Assembly (NCBI RefSeq): GCF_900215375.1
Contig: NZ_OBEF01000003.1
Span: 305,077 to 369,076, forward strand
Reading direction: 5' to 3'
DNA from: Enterobacter sp. CC120223-11
Lineage (GTDB): Bacteria; Pseudomonadota; Gammaproteobacteria; Enterobacterales; Enterobacteriaceae
DNA: 64,000 nt
The notes below the pieces were generated by a model, which had not been told where the DNA came from, did not search any database, and was given only the letters and a program-made list of their open reading frames with translations. This document shows, piece by piece, positions 10,070-20,498 of the stretch (within the stretch, counting starts at the first letter, position 1; every line of letters begins with the position of its first letter). Both the position numbers and the translations under genes were made by a program.

Positions 10070-10912
10070 ATGACAAAACAACACCCTTTGATTTCCATTT
10101 ATATGCCAACCTGGAACCGGCAGCAGCTGGCCATTCGCGCCATTAAATCTGTGCTGCGCCAGGATTACCCGCACTGGGAAATGATCATTGTCGACGACTG
10201 CTCCTCATCTTTTGAACAACTGGAGCAATTTGTGGCTGGACTCAACGACACACGCGTCAGCTATGTGCGCAACGACTTTAACTCCGGCGCTTGCGCGGTC
10301 CGCAATCAGGCGATTTTGCAGGCCAGGGGGCAGTTCATCACCGGCATTGACGATGATGATGAGTGGACGCCGAACCGCCTGTCGGTTTTCCTCGAACATA
10401 AACACCAGCTGACGACACATGCTTTTCTGTACGCCAACGACTACGTCTGCGAAGGGGAAGTGTACTCCCAGCCTGCAAGTCTGCCGCTGTACCCGAAGTC
10501 ACCGTTCTCCCGCAAGCTGTTCTTCAAGCGCAACATTATCGGCAATCAGGTATTCAGCTGGGCGTGGCGTTTCAAAGAGAGCCTGTTCGATACCGAACTG
10601 AAGGCGGCGCAGGACTACGACATCTTCCTGCGCATGGTCACCGAGTACGGTGAACCCTGGAAGGTGGAAGAGGCGACGCAGATCCTGCACATCAATCACG
10701 GTGAAATGCAGATCACATCGTCGCCGAAAAAGTTCTCTGGTTACTTCCACTTCTACCGCAAGCACAAAGACAAATTCGACCGGGCGAGCAAGAAATATCA
10801 GCTCTTTACGCTCTATCAGATTCGCAACAAGCGCATGAACTGGCGCACGCTGCTGACGTTGCTCTCCGTGCGCAACGGTAAACGCCTGGCCGACGGGCTG
10901 CGGGGGAAATGA
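10070..10912 (+). CDS. wcaA: Colanic acid glycosyltransferase WcaA (GT2)
   Basis: 280 residues of a family 2 (GT-A fold) glycosyltransferase. The N-terminus has the nucleotide-sugar binding pattern ISIYMPTWNRQQLAIRAIKS, and an acidic cluster GIDDDDEW near residue 100 is the expected metal-binding DXD region. In E. coli WcaA is usually assigned the transfer of glucuronic acid to the colanic acid repeat; that assignment is from family knowledge. The stop overlaps the wcaB start (ATGA), indicating translational coupling. Confidence 0.94.
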   Translation: MTKQHPLISIYMPTWNRQQLAIRAIKSVLRQDYPHWEMIIVDDCSSSFEQLEQFVAGLNDTRVSYVRNDFNSGACAVRNQAILQARGQFITGIDDDDEWTPNRLSVFLEHKHQLTTHAFLYANDYVCEGEVYSQPASLPLYPKSPFSRKLFFKRNIIGNQVFSWAWRFKESLFDTELKAAQDYDIFLRMVTEYGEPWKVEEATQILHINHGEMQITSSPKKFSGYFHFYRKHKDKFDRASKKYQLFTLYQIRNKRMNWRTLLTLLSVRNGKRLADGLRGK

Positions 10913-11403
10913 TGCTGCTTGAAGATTTACGCGCAAACAGCTGGAGCCTGCGCCCATGCTGCATGGTGACGGCATACCGCATCGCTCACTTCTGTTCGGT
11001 ATGGCGCAAGAAAAGCGTCATCAACAATCTCTGGGCGGCACCTGTCCTGCTGATGTACCGCTTTATCACCGAATGCCTGTTTGGCTACGAAATTCAGGCC
11101 GCCGCCACCATTGGTCGCCGCTTCACCATTCACCACGGTTACGCCGTGGTCATCAACAAGTTTGTGGTGGCGGGGGATGACTTCACCGTTCGCCACGGCG
11201 TAACGATTGGCAACCGCGGCCCGGACAGCCTGGCCTGCCCGAAGATTGGTAACGGCGTGGAGCTCGGTGCCAACGTGGTGATCATTGGTGATATCACCAT
11301 TGGCAACAACGTCACCGTTGGTGCAGGGAGTGTCGTGTTGGACAGCGTGCCGGACAACGCACTGGTGGTTGGTGAAAAAGCGCGGGTAAAGGTCATTAAA
11401 TGA
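10909..11403 (+). CDS. wcaB: Colanic acid O-acetyltransferase WcaB
   Basis: A left-handed beta-helix (hexapeptide repeat) acyltransferase, related to serine acetyltransferases: repeats such as IGRRFTIHHG and IGNGVELGANVVIIGDITIG fill residues 60-150. It is thought to add an acetyl group to the colanic acid repeat unit. Two start codons are possible, ATG 10909 (overlapping the wcaA stop) and ATG 10912; E. coli WcaB starts MLEDLRANSW, so the true start may be 10912. The 3' end overlaps wcaC by four bases. Confidence 0.94.
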   Translation: MMLLEDLRANSWSLRPCCMVTAYRIAHFCSVWRKKSVINNLWAAPVLLMYRFITECLFGYEIQAAATIGRRFTIHHGYAVVINKFVVAGDDFTVRHGVTIGNRGPDSLACPKIGNGVELGANVVIIGDITIGNNVTVGAGSVVLDSVPDNALVVGEKARVKVIK

Positions 11404-12617
11404 ATATTCTGCAATTTAACGTCCGTCTCGCGGAAGGCGGGGCGGCAGGCGTGGCGCTCGATTTGCATCAGCGCGCGCTGCAACAGGGTTTACCTTCCCG
11501 CTTTGTCTACGGTTATGGCAAAGGCGGCAAGAAAAGCGTCAGCCACAACGATTACCCGAACGTCATCAAGCAGACGTCGCGCGCCACGTCGATGGCCAAT
11601 CTCGCGCTGTTTCGCCTGTTTAACCGCGACGTGTTCGGCAACCTGAACAATCTGTACCGCACAGTCAGCCGCACCGCCGGGCCCGTAGTGCTGCATTTCC
11701 ATGTGATGCACAGCTACTGGCTGAATCTGGAAGACGTGGTGGATTTTTGCCATCGGCTGATGACGAACAAGCAGGACGTAAGACTGGTCTGGACTCTGCA
11801 CGATCACTGGAGCGTCACCGGACGCTGCGCGTTTCTCGACGGCTGCGAAGCGTGGAAAAGCGGCTGCGGCAAATGCCCGACCCTGAGCAACTACCCGCCG
11901 GTAAAAATTGATCGTGCGAGCCAGCTGGTCGGCAGTAAGCGCCAGTTGTTCCGCGAAATGCTCGACATGGGCTGTCAGTTTATCTCCCCGAGCCAGCACG
12001 TTGCCGACGCGTTTAACCGCCTGTACGGGGAAGGGCACTGTCAGATCATCAACAACGGCATTGACGTAGCGACCGAGGCGATTCTCTCCGAGCTGACTCC
12101 ATTGAGCGAAACCGGCAGCAAACCGAAAATTGCGGTTGTCGCCCATGATTTGCGCTATGACGGTAAAACCAATCAGCAGCTGGTGCGCGACATGATGGCG
12201 CTTGGCGATGCGGTTGAGATCCACACCTTCGGCAAGTTTTCGCCGTTTGAGGGCAGCAACGTCATAAATCACGGCTTTCTGACCAACAAGCGTCAGCTGA
12301 TGAGCGAACTTAATCAGCTGGATGCGCTGCTGTTCACCTCCCGGGTGGATAACTACCCGCTGATTCTGTGCGAAGCGCTCTCCATCGGCGTGCCGGTGAT
12401 CGCCACACCAAGTGAGGCCGCTCAGGAGGTGCTGGAGAAATCCGGCGGGCGTACCGTCACGGAGCAGGAAGTGCTGGCGTTGGTGACGCAGCCGAAAGCG
12501 CAGATTGCTGAGGCCATTTTTGGCACCACGCTTGAGGCGTTTCGCGCACAAAGCCGCCAGGCCTACAGTGGACAACAGATGCTGGAGGAGTATGTCTCGT
12601 TCTATCAGAATCTGTAG
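11400..12617 (+). CDS. wcaC: Colanic acid glycosyltransferase WcaC (GT4)
   Basis: 405 residues, identical in length to E. coli WcaC. A GT-B fold family 4 glycosyltransferase: the C-terminal domain has the sugar-nucleotide binding region (LLFTSRVDNYPLILCEALSIGVPVIAT in spread form, with the acidic pair around residues 318-326). Work on the E. coli enzyme assigns it a galactosyl transfer in colanic acid assembly; here this is inferred from orthology. ATG overlaps the wcaB stop. Its last 26 bases overlap wcaD. Confidence 0.94.
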   Translation: MNILQFNVRLAEGGAAGVALDLHQRALQQGLPSRFVYGYGKGGKKSVSHNDYPNVIKQTSRATSMANLALFRLFNRDVFGNLNNLYRTVSRTAGPVVLHFHVMHSYWLNLEDVVDFCHRLMTNKQDVRLVWTLHDHWSVTGRCAFLDGCEAWKSGCGKCPTLSNYPPVKIDRASQLVGSKRQLFREMLDMGCQFISPSQHVADAFNRLYGEGHCQIINNGIDVATEAILSELTPLSETGSKPKIAVVAHDLRYDGKTNQQLVRDMMALGDAVEIHTFGKFSPFEGSNVINHGFLTNKRQLMSELNQLDALLFTSRVDNYPLILCEALSIGVPVIATPSEAAQEVLEKSGGRTVTEQEVLALVTQPKAQIAEAIFGTTLEAFRAQSRQAYSGQQMLEEYVSFYQNL

Positions 12618-13812
12618 CTATCTGCTGCTGCCGCTGATTTACCTGCTGGTTAACGTCAAAATTGCCCAGCTTGGCGAAAGTTTCCCGATAACCATTGTGA
12701 CCTTTCTGCCGGTGCTGTTGCTGCTCTACGTTGAGCGCATCAACCTGAAAAAGCTGATGATTGCGCTGGGGGCGGGCTTCGGACTGACCCTCTTTAACTA
12801 CGTTTTCGGCCAGTCGCTGGATGCCAGCAAGTACGTCACTTCGACCATGCTGTTCGTCTATATCGTTATCATCATCGGCATGGTGTGGAGTATCCGCTTC
12901 AAAACGGTTTCGCCGCACAACCACCGCAAAATTTTGCGTTTCTTCTATGTGGTGGTCGGGCTGGTGGTGACGCTGGCGGCGCTGGAGATGGCGCAGATTA
13001 TCCTCAGCGGCGGCAGCAGCCTGATGGAGATTATTTCGAAATATCTGATTTACTCCAACAGCTATGTACTGAACTTTATCAAGTTCGGCGGCAAGCGAAC
13101 CACGGCGCTTTATTTCGAACCGGCCTTCTTCGCTCTGGCACTAATCTCAATTTGGCTCAGCATCAAACAGTTCGGTATCAAAACCCCTAAGACCGATGCT
13201 ATGATTCTGGCAGGCATCGTTCTCTCAGGATCGTTTTCCGGGGTAATGACCTTTATCCTGTTTTATTTGCTGGAGTGGGCCTTCCAGTATCTGAATAAGG
13301 AAGCGATCAGCAAAAAGCTGCCGCTGGCGATTATTTCTCTGGCCGTATTTTTAGTGGGTATTGTGTTTGCCTTTCCGTATATATCGGAGCGCCTTGGCGA
13401 TCTCGGAACGGAAGGTTCGTCATCGTATTATCGTATTATCGGTCCGCTGGTGATGGTCGGTTATTCACTGACCCATATTGATGGCGTGGTACGTTTTGGT
13501 TCACTTTACGAATATGTTGCATCATTCGGAATCTTTAACGGTGCGGACGTCGGTAAAACCATAGACAATGGCCTGTATCTGCTGATTATTTATTTCTCCT
13601 GGTTCGCCGTGTTACTGACGGCCTGGTATATGTCGAAAGTAGGCCGAATGATGATCAGTGCATTTGGCAATAACCAAAACTTTCGCGTTCAGCTTTATCT
13701 GTTTTTCCCGGTGTCGCTGTTCTTTACCGGGTCAATATTTAGCCCGGAATATGCATTTTTAATTGTGTGTCCTTTTATTCTGCGTAAAGCGCTGAAGCTC
13801 ACGGACAGCTAA
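12592..13812 (+). CDS. wcaD: Putative colanic acid polymerase WcaD (Wzy-type)
   Basis: 406-residue integral membrane protein with about ten hydrophobic helices, the expected form of a Wzy polymerase that joins repeat units at the periplasmic face of the inner membrane. E. coli WcaD has 405 residues and the same start region ([16 protein letters not shown]). The frame is open upstream to 12505, but the extra residues are wcaC read out of frame, so I chose ATG 12592, which overlaps wcaC by 26 bases. Assignment as the polymerase is by topology and by elimination in the cluster. Confidence 0.92.
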   Translation: MSRSIRICSYLLLPLIYLLVNVKIAQLGESFPITIVTFLPVLLLLYVERINLKKLMIALGAGFGLTLFNYVFGQSLDASKYVTSTMLFVYIVIIIGMVWSIRFKTVSPHNHRKILRFFYVVVGLVVTLAALEMAQIILSGGSSLMEIISKYLIYSNSYVLNFIKFGGKRTTALYFEPAFFALALISIWLSIKQFGIKTPKTDAMILAGIVLSGSFSGVMTFILFYLLEWAFQYLNKEAISKKLPLAIISLAVFLVGIVFAFPYISERLGDLGTEGSSSYYRIIGPLVMVGYSLTHIDGVVRFGSLYEYVASFGIFNGADVGKTIDNGLYLLIIYFSWFAVLLTAWYMSKVGRMMISAFGNNQNFRVQLYLFFPVSLFFTGSIFSPEYAFLIVCPFILRKALKLTDS

Positions 13813-13826
13813 TAAGGAGTCGGAAG

Positions 13827-14573
13827 ATGTTGCTGAGTGTGATTACCGTTGCATTTCGAAATTATGAAGGCGTGGTGAAAACCTGGGCGTCACTGGCTCA
13901 TTTGACGCGCGAACCGGGCATGGAGTTCGAGTGGATCGTGGTTGATGGCGGCTCCGCCGATGGCACCGCCGAGTTTCTTGAAAAACTCAATGGTGACTGC
14001 GGGTTACGCTATGTCAGTGAAAAGGATAGCGGCATCTACGACGCCATGAACAAAGGCATTGCGATGGCAAAGGGCAAGTTCGCCATCTTCCTTAACTCCG
14101 GCGATGTGTTCCATGAGGATATCGCACAGAGCGTGCGTCAGCTTCGTGATAAAAACGATAGCGCTATGTATATCGGTGACGCACTTCTCGATTTTGGTGA
14201 TGGTCACAAAATACGCCGCAGTGCGAAGCCCGGCTGGTATATCTATCACAGCCTGCCGGCCAGTCATCAGGCTATTTTCTTCCCGGTAAGTGGCCTGCAG
14301 CGTTATCCGTATGATTTAGCCTATCGGGTTTCATCTGATTATGCGCTGGCGGCACGAATGTATAAAGCAGGTTATGACTTCAAACGGATTAAAGGCCTGG
14401 TGTCGGAATTTTCAATGGGTGGGGTGTCAACTTCTAATAATCTGGAATTATGCCGTGATGCGAAAAATGTGCAGCGCCAGATATTAAAAGTGCCAGGCTT
14501 TTTGGCAGAACTGTCCCATTTATTACGTCTGCGCACCACAGGAAAAGCCAAGGCCTTATATAACAAAGTATAA
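13827..14573 (+). CDS. wcaE: Colanic acid glycosyltransferase WcaE (GT2)
   Basis: 248 residues, same length as E. coli WcaE. GT2 family: N-terminal [15 protein letters not shown], acidic [13 protein letters not shown] near residue 40 and LNSGDVF near residue 93. In E. coli it is assigned as the transferase adding the second fucose. A good ribosome-binding site (aaggag) lies ahead of ATG 13827. Between wcaD and wcaF with short gaps, so part of the same transcript. Confidence 0.94.
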   Translation: MLLSVITVAFRNYEGVVKTWASLAHLTREPGMEFEWIVVDGGSADGTAEFLEKLNGDCGLRYVSEKDSGIYDAMNKGIAMAKGKFAIFLNSGDVFHEDIAQSVRQLRDKNDSAMYIGDALLDFGDGHKIRRSAKPGWYIYHSLPASHQAIFFPVSGLQRYPYDLAYRVSSDYALAARMYKAGYDFKRIKGLVSEFSMGGVSTSNNLELCRDAKNVQRQILKVPGFLAELSHLLRLRTTGKAKALYNKV

Positions 14574-14582
14574 GGAAGCGTG

Positions 14583-15140
14583 ATGCAGGATTTAAGCGGT
14601 TTCTCTGTGCCGAAAGGTTTTCGCGGCGCGGGCGGTATCAAAGTGCAATTGTGGTGGGCGGTGCAGGCAACCTTATTTGCCTGGTCTCCACAAATATTGT
14701 ACCGCTGGCGAGCATTCTTATTACGATGCTTCGGTGCAAAAATAGGAAAAAACGTAGTCATTCGTCCCTCGGTGAAAATTACCTATCCGTGGAAATTAAC
14801 CCTCGGTGATAACGCCTGGGTAGGCGATGACGCAGTGTTATATACGCTTGGCGAAATCACTATCGGTGCAAATTCGGTAGTGTCACAGAAGTGTTATTTG
14901 TGTACCGGCAGTCACGATTATCAGAGCGCGCATTTTGATATTAACGCGACGCCGATTGTGATTGGCGAAAAATGCTGGCTGGCAACGGATGTCTTTGTGG
15001 CTCCCGGCGTGACGATTGGTGATGGCACCGTCGTCGGCGCGCGCAGCAGCGTTTTTAAATCGCTACCGGCAAACGTGATTTGCCGTGGCAACCCCGCAGT
15101 GGTGACGCGCGAACGCGTTGAAACTATTCACTCCCTGTAA
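14583..15140 (+). CDS. wcaF: Colanic acid O-acetyltransferase WcaF
   Basis: 185-residue hexapeptide-repeat acetyltransferase (left-handed beta-helix, for example IGEKCWLATDVFVAPGVTIG spanning part of residues 125-150). The predicted role is acetylation of the first fucose in the colanic acid unit. I start at ATG 14583 (MQDLSGFSVPKGFRG as in E. coli WcaF) rather than the adjacent GTG 14580; AAGGA lies upstream at the right distance. The C-terminus VTRERVETIHSL is slightly longer than in E. coli. Confidence 0.94.
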   Translation: MQDLSGFSVPKGFRGAGGIKVQLWWAVQATLFAWSPQILYRWRAFLLRCFGAKIGKNVVIRPSVKITYPWKLTLGDNAWVGDDAVLYTLGEITIGANSVVSQKCYLCTGSHDYQSAHFDINATPIVIGEKCWLATDVFVAPGVTIGDGTVVGARSSVFKSLPANVICRGNPAVVTRERVETIHSL

Positions 15141-15155
15141 GTAGAGGAAAAAAAC

Positions 15156-16277
15156 ATGTCAAAAGTCGCACTCATCACCGGCGTTACCGGGCAGGACGGT
15201 TCTTATCTGGCCGAACTGCTGCTGGAAAAAGGCTATGAAGTTCACGGCATCAAGCGTCGTGCATCATCTTTCAACACCGAGCGCGTCGATCACATCTATC
15301 AGGATCCGCACGCGGCCAACCCAAAATTCCACCTGCACTACGGTGACCTGACGGATACCTCCAACCTGACCCGTATCCTGCAGGAAGTGCAGCCTGACGA
15401 GGTGTACAACCTCGGTGCGATGAGCCACGTGGCCGTCTCCTTCGAATCGCCGGAATACACCGCCGACGTGGATGCTATCGGCACACTGCGCCTGCTGGAA
15501 GCCATTCGCTTCCTCGGTCTTGAGAAGAAAACCCGCTTCTATCAGGCATCCACCTCTGAGCTGTACGGTCTGGTGCAGGAAATCCCTCAGAAAGAAACCA
15601 CGCCGTTCTACCCGCGCTCTCCTTATGCCGTGGCGAAAATGTACGCTTACTGGATCACCGTGAACTACCGCGAATCCTACGGCATGTACGCCTGTAACGG
15701 CATTCTGTTCAACCACGAATCTCCACGTCGCGGTGAAACCTTCGTGACCCGCAAAATCACCCGTGCGATTGCCAACATTGCACAGGGCCTGGAGAAGAAG
15801 CTGCACCTCGGCAACATGGACTCCCTGCGCGACTGGGGCCATGCCAAAGACTACGTGAAAATGCAGTGGATGATGCTGCAGCAGGAAAAACCAGAAGACT
15901 TCGTTATTGCCACCGGCGTGCAGTACTCCGTGCGTCAGTTCGTTGAAATGGCGGCGGCTCAGCTGGGCATCAAGTTGCGCTTTGAAGGCACCGGCGTGGA
16001 CGAGAAGGGCATTGTTGTGTCCGTAACCGGTCACGATGCCCCAGGCGTGAAGCCGGGTGATGTGATTGTTGAAGTTGACCCGCGCTACTTCCGTCCTGCG
16101 GAAGTGGAAACCCTGCTCGGCGACCCGACCAAAGCGCACGAGAAGCTGGGCTGGAAACCGGAAACCACCCTGCAGGAAATGGTCTCCGAAATGGTCGCCA
16201 AAGACCTCGAAGCGGCGAAGAAACACTCCCTGCTTAAGGCTCACGGCTACGAGGTAGCCATCGCGCTGGAGTCCTGA
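15156..16277 (+). CDS. gmd: GDP-mannose 4,6-dehydratase
   Basis: First committed step from GDP-D-mannose to GDP-L-fucose, producing GDP-4-keto-6-deoxymannose. 373 residues, as in E. coli. The Rossmann motif GVTGQDG is at residues 9-15, the substrate-specific stretch [19 protein letters not shown] follows near 130-150, and the catalytic Tyr-X3-Lys is in [10 protein letters not shown]. Strong codon bias and higher conservation than the surrounding glycosyltransferases. A long open frame opposite it is a shadow. Confidence 0.97.
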   Translation: MSKVALITGVTGQDGSYLAELLLEKGYEVHGIKRRASSFNTERVDHIYQDPHAANPKFHLHYGDLTDTSNLTRILQEVQPDEVYNLGAMSHVAVSFESPEYTADVDAIGTLRLLEAIRFLGLEKKTRFYQASTSELYGLVQEIPQKETTPFYPRSPYAVAKMYAYWITVNYRESYGMYACNGILFNHESPRRGETFVTRKITRAIANIAQGLEKKLHLGNMDSLRDWGHAKDYVKMQWMMLQQEKPEDFVIATGVQYSVRQFVEMAAAQLGIKLRFEGTGVDEKGIVVSVTGHDAPGVKPGDVIVEVDPRYFRPAEVETLLGDPTKAHEKLGWKPETTLQEMVSEMVAKDLEAAKKHSLLKAHGYEVAIALES

Positions 16278-16280
16278 TTA

Positions 16281-17246
16281 ATGACTAAGCAACGTATTTT
16301 TGTCGCGGGTCACCGCGGCATGGTGGGCTCGGCCATTGTCCGTCAGCTGGAACAGCGCGGTGACGTGGAGCTGGTGCTGCGCACCCGTGATGAGCTGAAC
16401 CTGCTGGACAGCAAAGCGGTCAATGACTTCTTCGCCGAACAGCGCATCGATCAGGTGTATCTGGCGGCGGCGAAGGTCGGTGGGATCGTGGCGAACAACA
16501 CCTTCCCGGCCGATTTCATCTACGAGAACATGATGATCGAGAGCAACATTATTCACGCGGCGCACATGCACAACGTGAACAAGCTGCTGTTCCTCGGCTC
16601 ATCCTGCATTTACCCGAAGTTGGCAAAGCAGCCCATTCCGGAAAGCGAACTGTTGCAGGGGACTCTGGAAGCCACCAACGAACCCTATGCGATTGCCAAA
16701 ATCGCCGGGATCAAGCTGTGCGAGTCCTACAACCGCCAGCATGGCCGCGACTACCGTTCGGTGATGCCAACCAATCTGTATGGGCCGCATGACAACTTCC
16801 ACCCGAGCAACTCGCACGTGATCCCGGCGCTGCTGCGCCGCTTCCACGAAGCGACCCAGGAAAATGCTGCGGACGTAGTGGTGTGGGGCAGCGGCACGCC
16901 GATGCGTGAATTTCTTCACGTTGACGACATGGCGGCGGCCAGCATTCACGTAATGGAGCTCGACAGTGAGGTGTGGCAGGAAAACACCGAGCCGATGCTG
17001 TCGCACATCAACGTCGGTACCGGCGTCGACTGCACTATTCGCGAACTGGCGCAAACCATCGCCAAAGTGGTGGGCTATAAGGGGCGCGTGGTGTTTGACG
17101 CCAGCAAACCTGACGGCACGCCGCGCAAGCTGCTGGACGTTTCACGTCTGCATCAGCTGGGCTGGTATCACGAGGTGACGCTGGAAGCGGGGCTTGCCAG
17201 CACGTACCAGTGGTTCCTTGAAAACCAGCACCGTTTCCGGGGGTAA
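16281..17246 (+). CDS. fcl: GDP-L-fucose synthase
   Basis: Also called wcaG. A 3,5-epimerase and 4-reductase that turns GDP-4-keto-6-deoxymannose into GDP-L-fucose with NADPH. 321 residues, equal to E. coli Fcl. The NADP motif is GHRGMVGSA at residues 10-18, and [13 protein letters not shown] carries the catalytic Tyr and Lys. It follows gmd after three bases and its stop overlaps the first candidate ATG of gmm, so the three genes are coupled. Confidence 0.97.
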   Translation: MTKQRIFVAGHRGMVGSAIVRQLEQRGDVELVLRTRDELNLLDSKAVNDFFAEQRIDQVYLAAAKVGGIVANNTFPADFIYENMMIESNIIHAAHMHNVNKLLFLGSSCIYPKLAKQPIPESELLQGTLEATNEPYAIAKIAGIKLCESYNRQHGRDYRSVMPTNLYGPHDNFHPSNSHVIPALLRRFHEATQENAADVVVWGSGTPMREFLHVDDMAAASIHVMELDSEVWQENTEPMLSHINVGTGVDCTIRELAQTIAKVVGYKGRVVFDASKPDGTPRKLLDVSRLHQLGWYHEVTLEAGLASTYQWFLENQHRFRG

Positions 17247-17248
17247 TG

Positions 17249-17728
17249 ATGTTTCTGAAGCCAGAAGATTTTGCCACCGTGGTGCGTTCCACGCCGCTCA
17301 TCTCCATCGATTTGATTGTCGAGAACGCCCAGGGCGAATTTCTGCTCGGGAAACGCAAAAACCGTCCGGCACAGGGCTACTGGTTCGTGCCGGGCGGGCG
17401 AGTGCAGAAAGATGAGCGTCTCGACGACGCCTTTGCTCGTCTGACCAAAGCAGAACTGGGTATCGGTCTGCCAAAGTCGGCGGGCGAGTTTTACGGCGTC
17501 TGGCAGCACTTCTACGACGACAGCTTTGCCGGCACGGACTTCAGCACCCATTACGTGGTGCTGGGTTTTCGCCTGAAGGTGGAGGCCAGCACGCTGGCGC
17601 TGCCTGACGATCAGCACAACGACTACCGCTGGCTGAGCAAAGAAGCGCTGCTGGCGGCGGACAACGTGCATGCTAACAGCCGCGCCTACTTTCACGATGA
17701 AAAAAGCACGGAGGCACCGCTTCTGTGA
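17249..17728 (+). CDS. gmm: GDP-mannose mannosyl hydrolase (Nudix)
   Basis: Also called wcaH. Hydrolyses GDP-mannose to GDP and mannose, and may balance the GDP-mannose/GDP-fucose pool. 159 residues with an atypical Nudix box ([23 protein letters not shown] in residues about 49-71, quoted here only as its ends GGRVQKDE and AELG) and the WFVPGG segment before it. Two ATGs in tandem (17246, overlapping the fcl stop, and 17249) are possible; the second gives the E. coli start MFL. The stop overlaps the GTG start of wcaI. Confidence 0.94.
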   Translation: MFLKPEDFATVVRSTPLISIDLIVENAQGEFLLGKRKNRPAQGYWFVPGGRVQKDERLDDAFARLTKAELGIGLPKSAGEFYGVWQHFYDDSFAGTDFSTHYVVLGFRLKVEASTLALPDDQHNDYRWLSKEALLAADNVHANSRAYFHDEKSTEAPLL

Positions 17729-18969
17729 AAATTTTAGTGTACGGCATCAATTATTCCCCGGAGCTTACGGGCATCGGCAAATACACCGGTGAAATGGTGG
17801 AGTGGATGGCGGAGCAGGGGCATGAAGTCCGGGTGATTACCGCGCCGCCTTACTACCCGGAATGGAAAGTGGGTGAGCGTTATTCCTCCTGGCGCTACCG
17901 CCGTGAAGAGGGCGCAGCCACCGTGTGGCGCTGCCCGCTGTATGTGCCAAAACAGCCTTCGACGCTGAAGCGTCTGATCCACCTCGGCAGCTTTGCGCTC
18001 AGCAGCTTTTTCCCGCTGATGGCGCAGCGCCGCTGGAAGCCGGACCGCATTATCGGCGTGGTGCCGACGCTGTTCTGCACCCCGGGCATGCGCCTGCTGG
18101 CGAAACTCTCCGGCGCCCGCACGCTGCTGCACATTCAGGACTATGAAGTCGACGCGATGCTCGGCCTCGGCATGGCAGGAAAAGGCAAGGGCGGCAGCGT
18201 GGCGAAACTCGCCAGTCGCTTTGAACGCAGCGGCCTGCACGGCGTCGATAACGTCTCCACCATCTCGCGCTCGATGATGAACAAAGCGCAGGAGAAAGGG
18301 GTGGCGACGGACAAACTGATTTTCTTCCCGAACTGGTCGGAAGTGGCGCGTTTTCGTGACGTGAACCCGACGCAGGTCGTGGTGCTGCGCGAGCAGCTCG
18401 GTCTGCCCGCAGACCACAAAATTGTGCTCTATTCCGGCAACATCGGTGAAAAGCAGGGGCTGGAAAGCGTCGTGGCGGCCGCAGAGCAGTTGCAGGATAA
18501 GCCCTGGCTGTTCGTGATTGTTGGCCAGGGCGGCGGCAAAGCGCGACTGGAAAAACTGGTCGCCGAAAAGGCCCTGAGCAACGTGCGTTTCTTCCCGCTG
18601 CAGTCGTACGAAGCGCTGCCTGCGCTGCTGAAAATGGCGGACTGCCACCTGGTCATCCAGAAGCGCGGCGCGGCGGACGCGGTGCTGCCGTCCAAGCTGA
18701 CCAACATTCTGGCGGTGGGCGGCAATGCGGTGATCACCGCTGAAGCGGAAACCGAACTCGGCCAGCTGTGCCTTACGCACCCAGGTATTGCGGTTTGCGT
18801 GGAGCCTGAGTCGGTACCGGCACTGGTGGAAGGTATTGAACGCTCGCTTGCCATGCCGCAGCACAATGCGATTGCCGGCGACTACGCCGAACGCACGCTC
18901 GAAAAGTCGAACGTGCTGACACACTTTATTCATGCAATTTCGTCCAAAGACGTCGGGGTTACGTTATGA
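17725..18969 (+). CDS. wcaI: Colanic acid fucosyltransferase WcaI (GT4)
   Basis: 414 residues, GT-B fold family 4 glycosyltransferase. N-terminal [20 protein letters not shown] and the C-terminal donor site [20 protein letters not shown] are typical. Work on E. coli WcaI assigns the transfer of the first fucose to undecaprenyl-PP-glucose; function here is by orthology. It starts with GTG 17725 in a 4-base overlap with the gmm stop, and ends overlapping manC by four bases. Confidence 0.93.
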   Translation: MKILVYGINYSPELTGIGKYTGEMVEWMAEQGHEVRVITAPPYYPEWKVGERYSSWRYRREEGAATVWRCPLYVPKQPSTLKRLIHLGSFALSSFFPLMAQRRWKPDRIIGVVPTLFCTPGMRLLAKLSGARTLLHIQDYEVDAMLGLGMAGKGKGGSVAKLASRFERSGLHGVDNVSTISRSMMNKAQEKGVATDKLIFFPNWSEVARFRDVNPTQVVVLREQLGLPADHKIVLYSGNIGEKQGLESVVAAAEQLQDKPWLFVIVGQGGGKARLEKLVAEKALSNVRFFPLQSYEALPALLKMADCHLVIQKRGAADAVLPSKLTNILAVGGNAVITAEAETELGQLCLTHPGIAVCVEPESVPALVEGIERSLAMPQHNAIAGDYAERTLEKSNVLTHFIHAISSKDVGVTL

Positions 18970-20402
18970 GTCAGACTCAACTCTTTCCGGTAGTGATGGC
19001 CGGGGGCTCCGGCAGCCGCTTGTGGCCGCTCTCCCGCGTGCTGTATCCAAAACAGTTCTTGTGCCTGAAGGGCGACCTGACCATGCTGCAGGCGACCATC
19101 AACCGCCTGAACGGCGTGGAGTGCGAAAGCCCGGTGGTCATCTGCAATGAGCAGCACCGCTTTATCGTTGCCGAGCAGCTGCGCAAGCTGAATAAGCTCA
19201 CCGAAAACATCATTCTTGAGCCTGCGGGCCGCAACACTGCGCCCGCGATTGCACTGGCGGCGCTGGCAGCGCTGCGCAGCAGCCCGGACCGTGACCCACT
19301 GATGCTGGTACTGGCCGCCGATCACGTGATTCAGGATGAAGAGGCATTCCGTAGCGCAGTGCGTGACGCGGTGCCTTATGCCGAAAGCGGCAAACTGGTG
19401 ACCTTCGGGATCGTGCCGAACCTGCCGGAAACCGGCTACGGCTACATTCGCCGCGGTGATGTTAGCCCGGGTGAAAAGGACTCTGTGGCGTTCAGCGTGG
19501 CGCAGTTTGTTGAAAAACCCGATCTTGAGACGGCGCAGGCTTATGTCTCCGGCGGTGAATATTACTGGAACAGCGGCATGTTCCTGTTCCGCGCCGGGCG
19601 CTATCTGGAAGAGCTTGGCAAATTCCGCCCGGACATCCTGCAGGCCTGTGAACAGGCAATGAGCGTGGTCGATCCGGATCTCGATTTCATTCGCGTCGAC
19701 GAAGCGGCCTTCCTCGCCTGTCCGGAAGAGTCCATCGACTACGCGGTAATGGAGCGTACGGCGGATGCGGTTGTCGTGCCAATGGATGCGGGCTGGAGCG
19801 ACGTGGGTTCGTGGTCTTCGCTGTGGGAAATCAGCAATCACACCTCCGAGGGCAACGTGCACCACGGCGATGTCATCAGCCATAAAACGGAGAACAGCTA
19901 CGTTTACGCTGAATCCGGGCTGGTGACCACCGTCGGCGTGAAAGATTTGGTTGTCGTTCAGACCAAAGACGCCGTGCTGATAGCCGACCGCAACGCGGTG
20001 CAGGATGTGAAAAAAGTGGTGGAGAAGATCAAAGCCGATGGCCGCCACGAGCACCACATTCACCGCGAAGTTTACCGCCCGTGGGGCAAATACGACTCCA
20101 TCGACTCCGGCGAACGCTATCAGGTGAAGCGCATCACCGTGAAGCCAGGGGAAGGACTGTCAGTGCAGATGCATCACCATCGCGCGGAGCATTGGATCAT
20201 CGTCGCGGGCACCGCAAAGGTGACCATCAACGAGGAAGTGAAGTTACTTGGCGAAAATGAGTCCATCTACATTCCGCTGGGTGCGACGCACTGCCTGGAA
20301 AACCCCGGCAAGATCCCGCTCGACCTGATTGAGGTCCGCTCCGGGTCGTACCTCGAAGAGGACGATATCGTGCGTTTCCAGGATCGTTACGGTCGGATGT
20401 AG
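18966..20402 (+). CDS. manC: Mannose-1-phosphate guanylyltransferase (colanic acid)
   Basis: Named cpsB in E. coli. Forms GDP-D-mannose from mannose-1-phosphate and GTP. 478 residues, as in E. coli. The pyrophosphorylase signature [19 protein letters not shown] is at about residues 14-32 and FVEKP near 180. The C-terminal cupin domain (from about 350, with PWGKYDSID and [16 protein letters not shown]) is the type II phosphomannose isomerase-like region of this family. Coupled to wcaI through ATGA. It feeds gmd together with manB. Confidence 0.97.
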   Translation: MSQTQLFPVVMAGGSGSRLWPLSRVLYPKQFLCLKGDLTMLQATINRLNGVECESPVVICNEQHRFIVAEQLRKLNKLTENIILEPAGRNTAPAIALAALAALRSSPDRDPLMLVLAADHVIQDEEAFRSAVRDAVPYAESGKLVTFGIVPNLPETGYGYIRRGDVSPGEKDSVAFSVAQFVEKPDLETAQAYVSGGEYYWNSGMFLFRAGRYLEELGKFRPDILQACEQAMSVVDPDLDFIRVDEAAFLACPEESIDYAVMERTADAVVVPMDAGWSDVGSWSSLWEISNHTSEGNVHHGDVISHKTENSYVYAESGLVTTVGVKDLVVVQTKDAVLIADRNAVQDVKKVVEKIKADGRHEHHIHREVYRPWGKYDSIDSGERYQVKRITVKPGEGLSVQMHHHRAEHWIIVAGTAKVTINEEVKLLGENESIYIPLGATHCLENPGKIPLDLIEVRSGSYLEEDDIVRFQDRYGRM

Positions 20403-20498
20403 GCCCGCTAAGCAAAGCGCCACCGGGCAATAAATTCCACATCAATGAATAAGGCCCATTTGGGTCAGGGCTGACTGCTGCCTGAAAAAGGGTAAATG

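Noticed and set aside
11490..12575. 361-codon open frame antisense to wcaC
   Set aside because: Lies fully within wcaC on the other strand and shows only low-complexity Arg/Val/His-rich sequence.
15264..16244. 326-codon open frame antisense to gmd
   Set aside because: Mirror of gmd codon bias; no family resemblance.
17734..18933. 399-codon open frame antisense to wcaI
   Set aside because: Shadow of a G+C-rich, codon-biased gene; composition rich in Arg/His/Gln without recognisable domains, and wcaI on the other strand is certain.
18930..20063. 377-codon open frame antisense to manC
   Set aside because: Same shadow effect; no domain, no ribosome-binding site, opposite to a confident gene.
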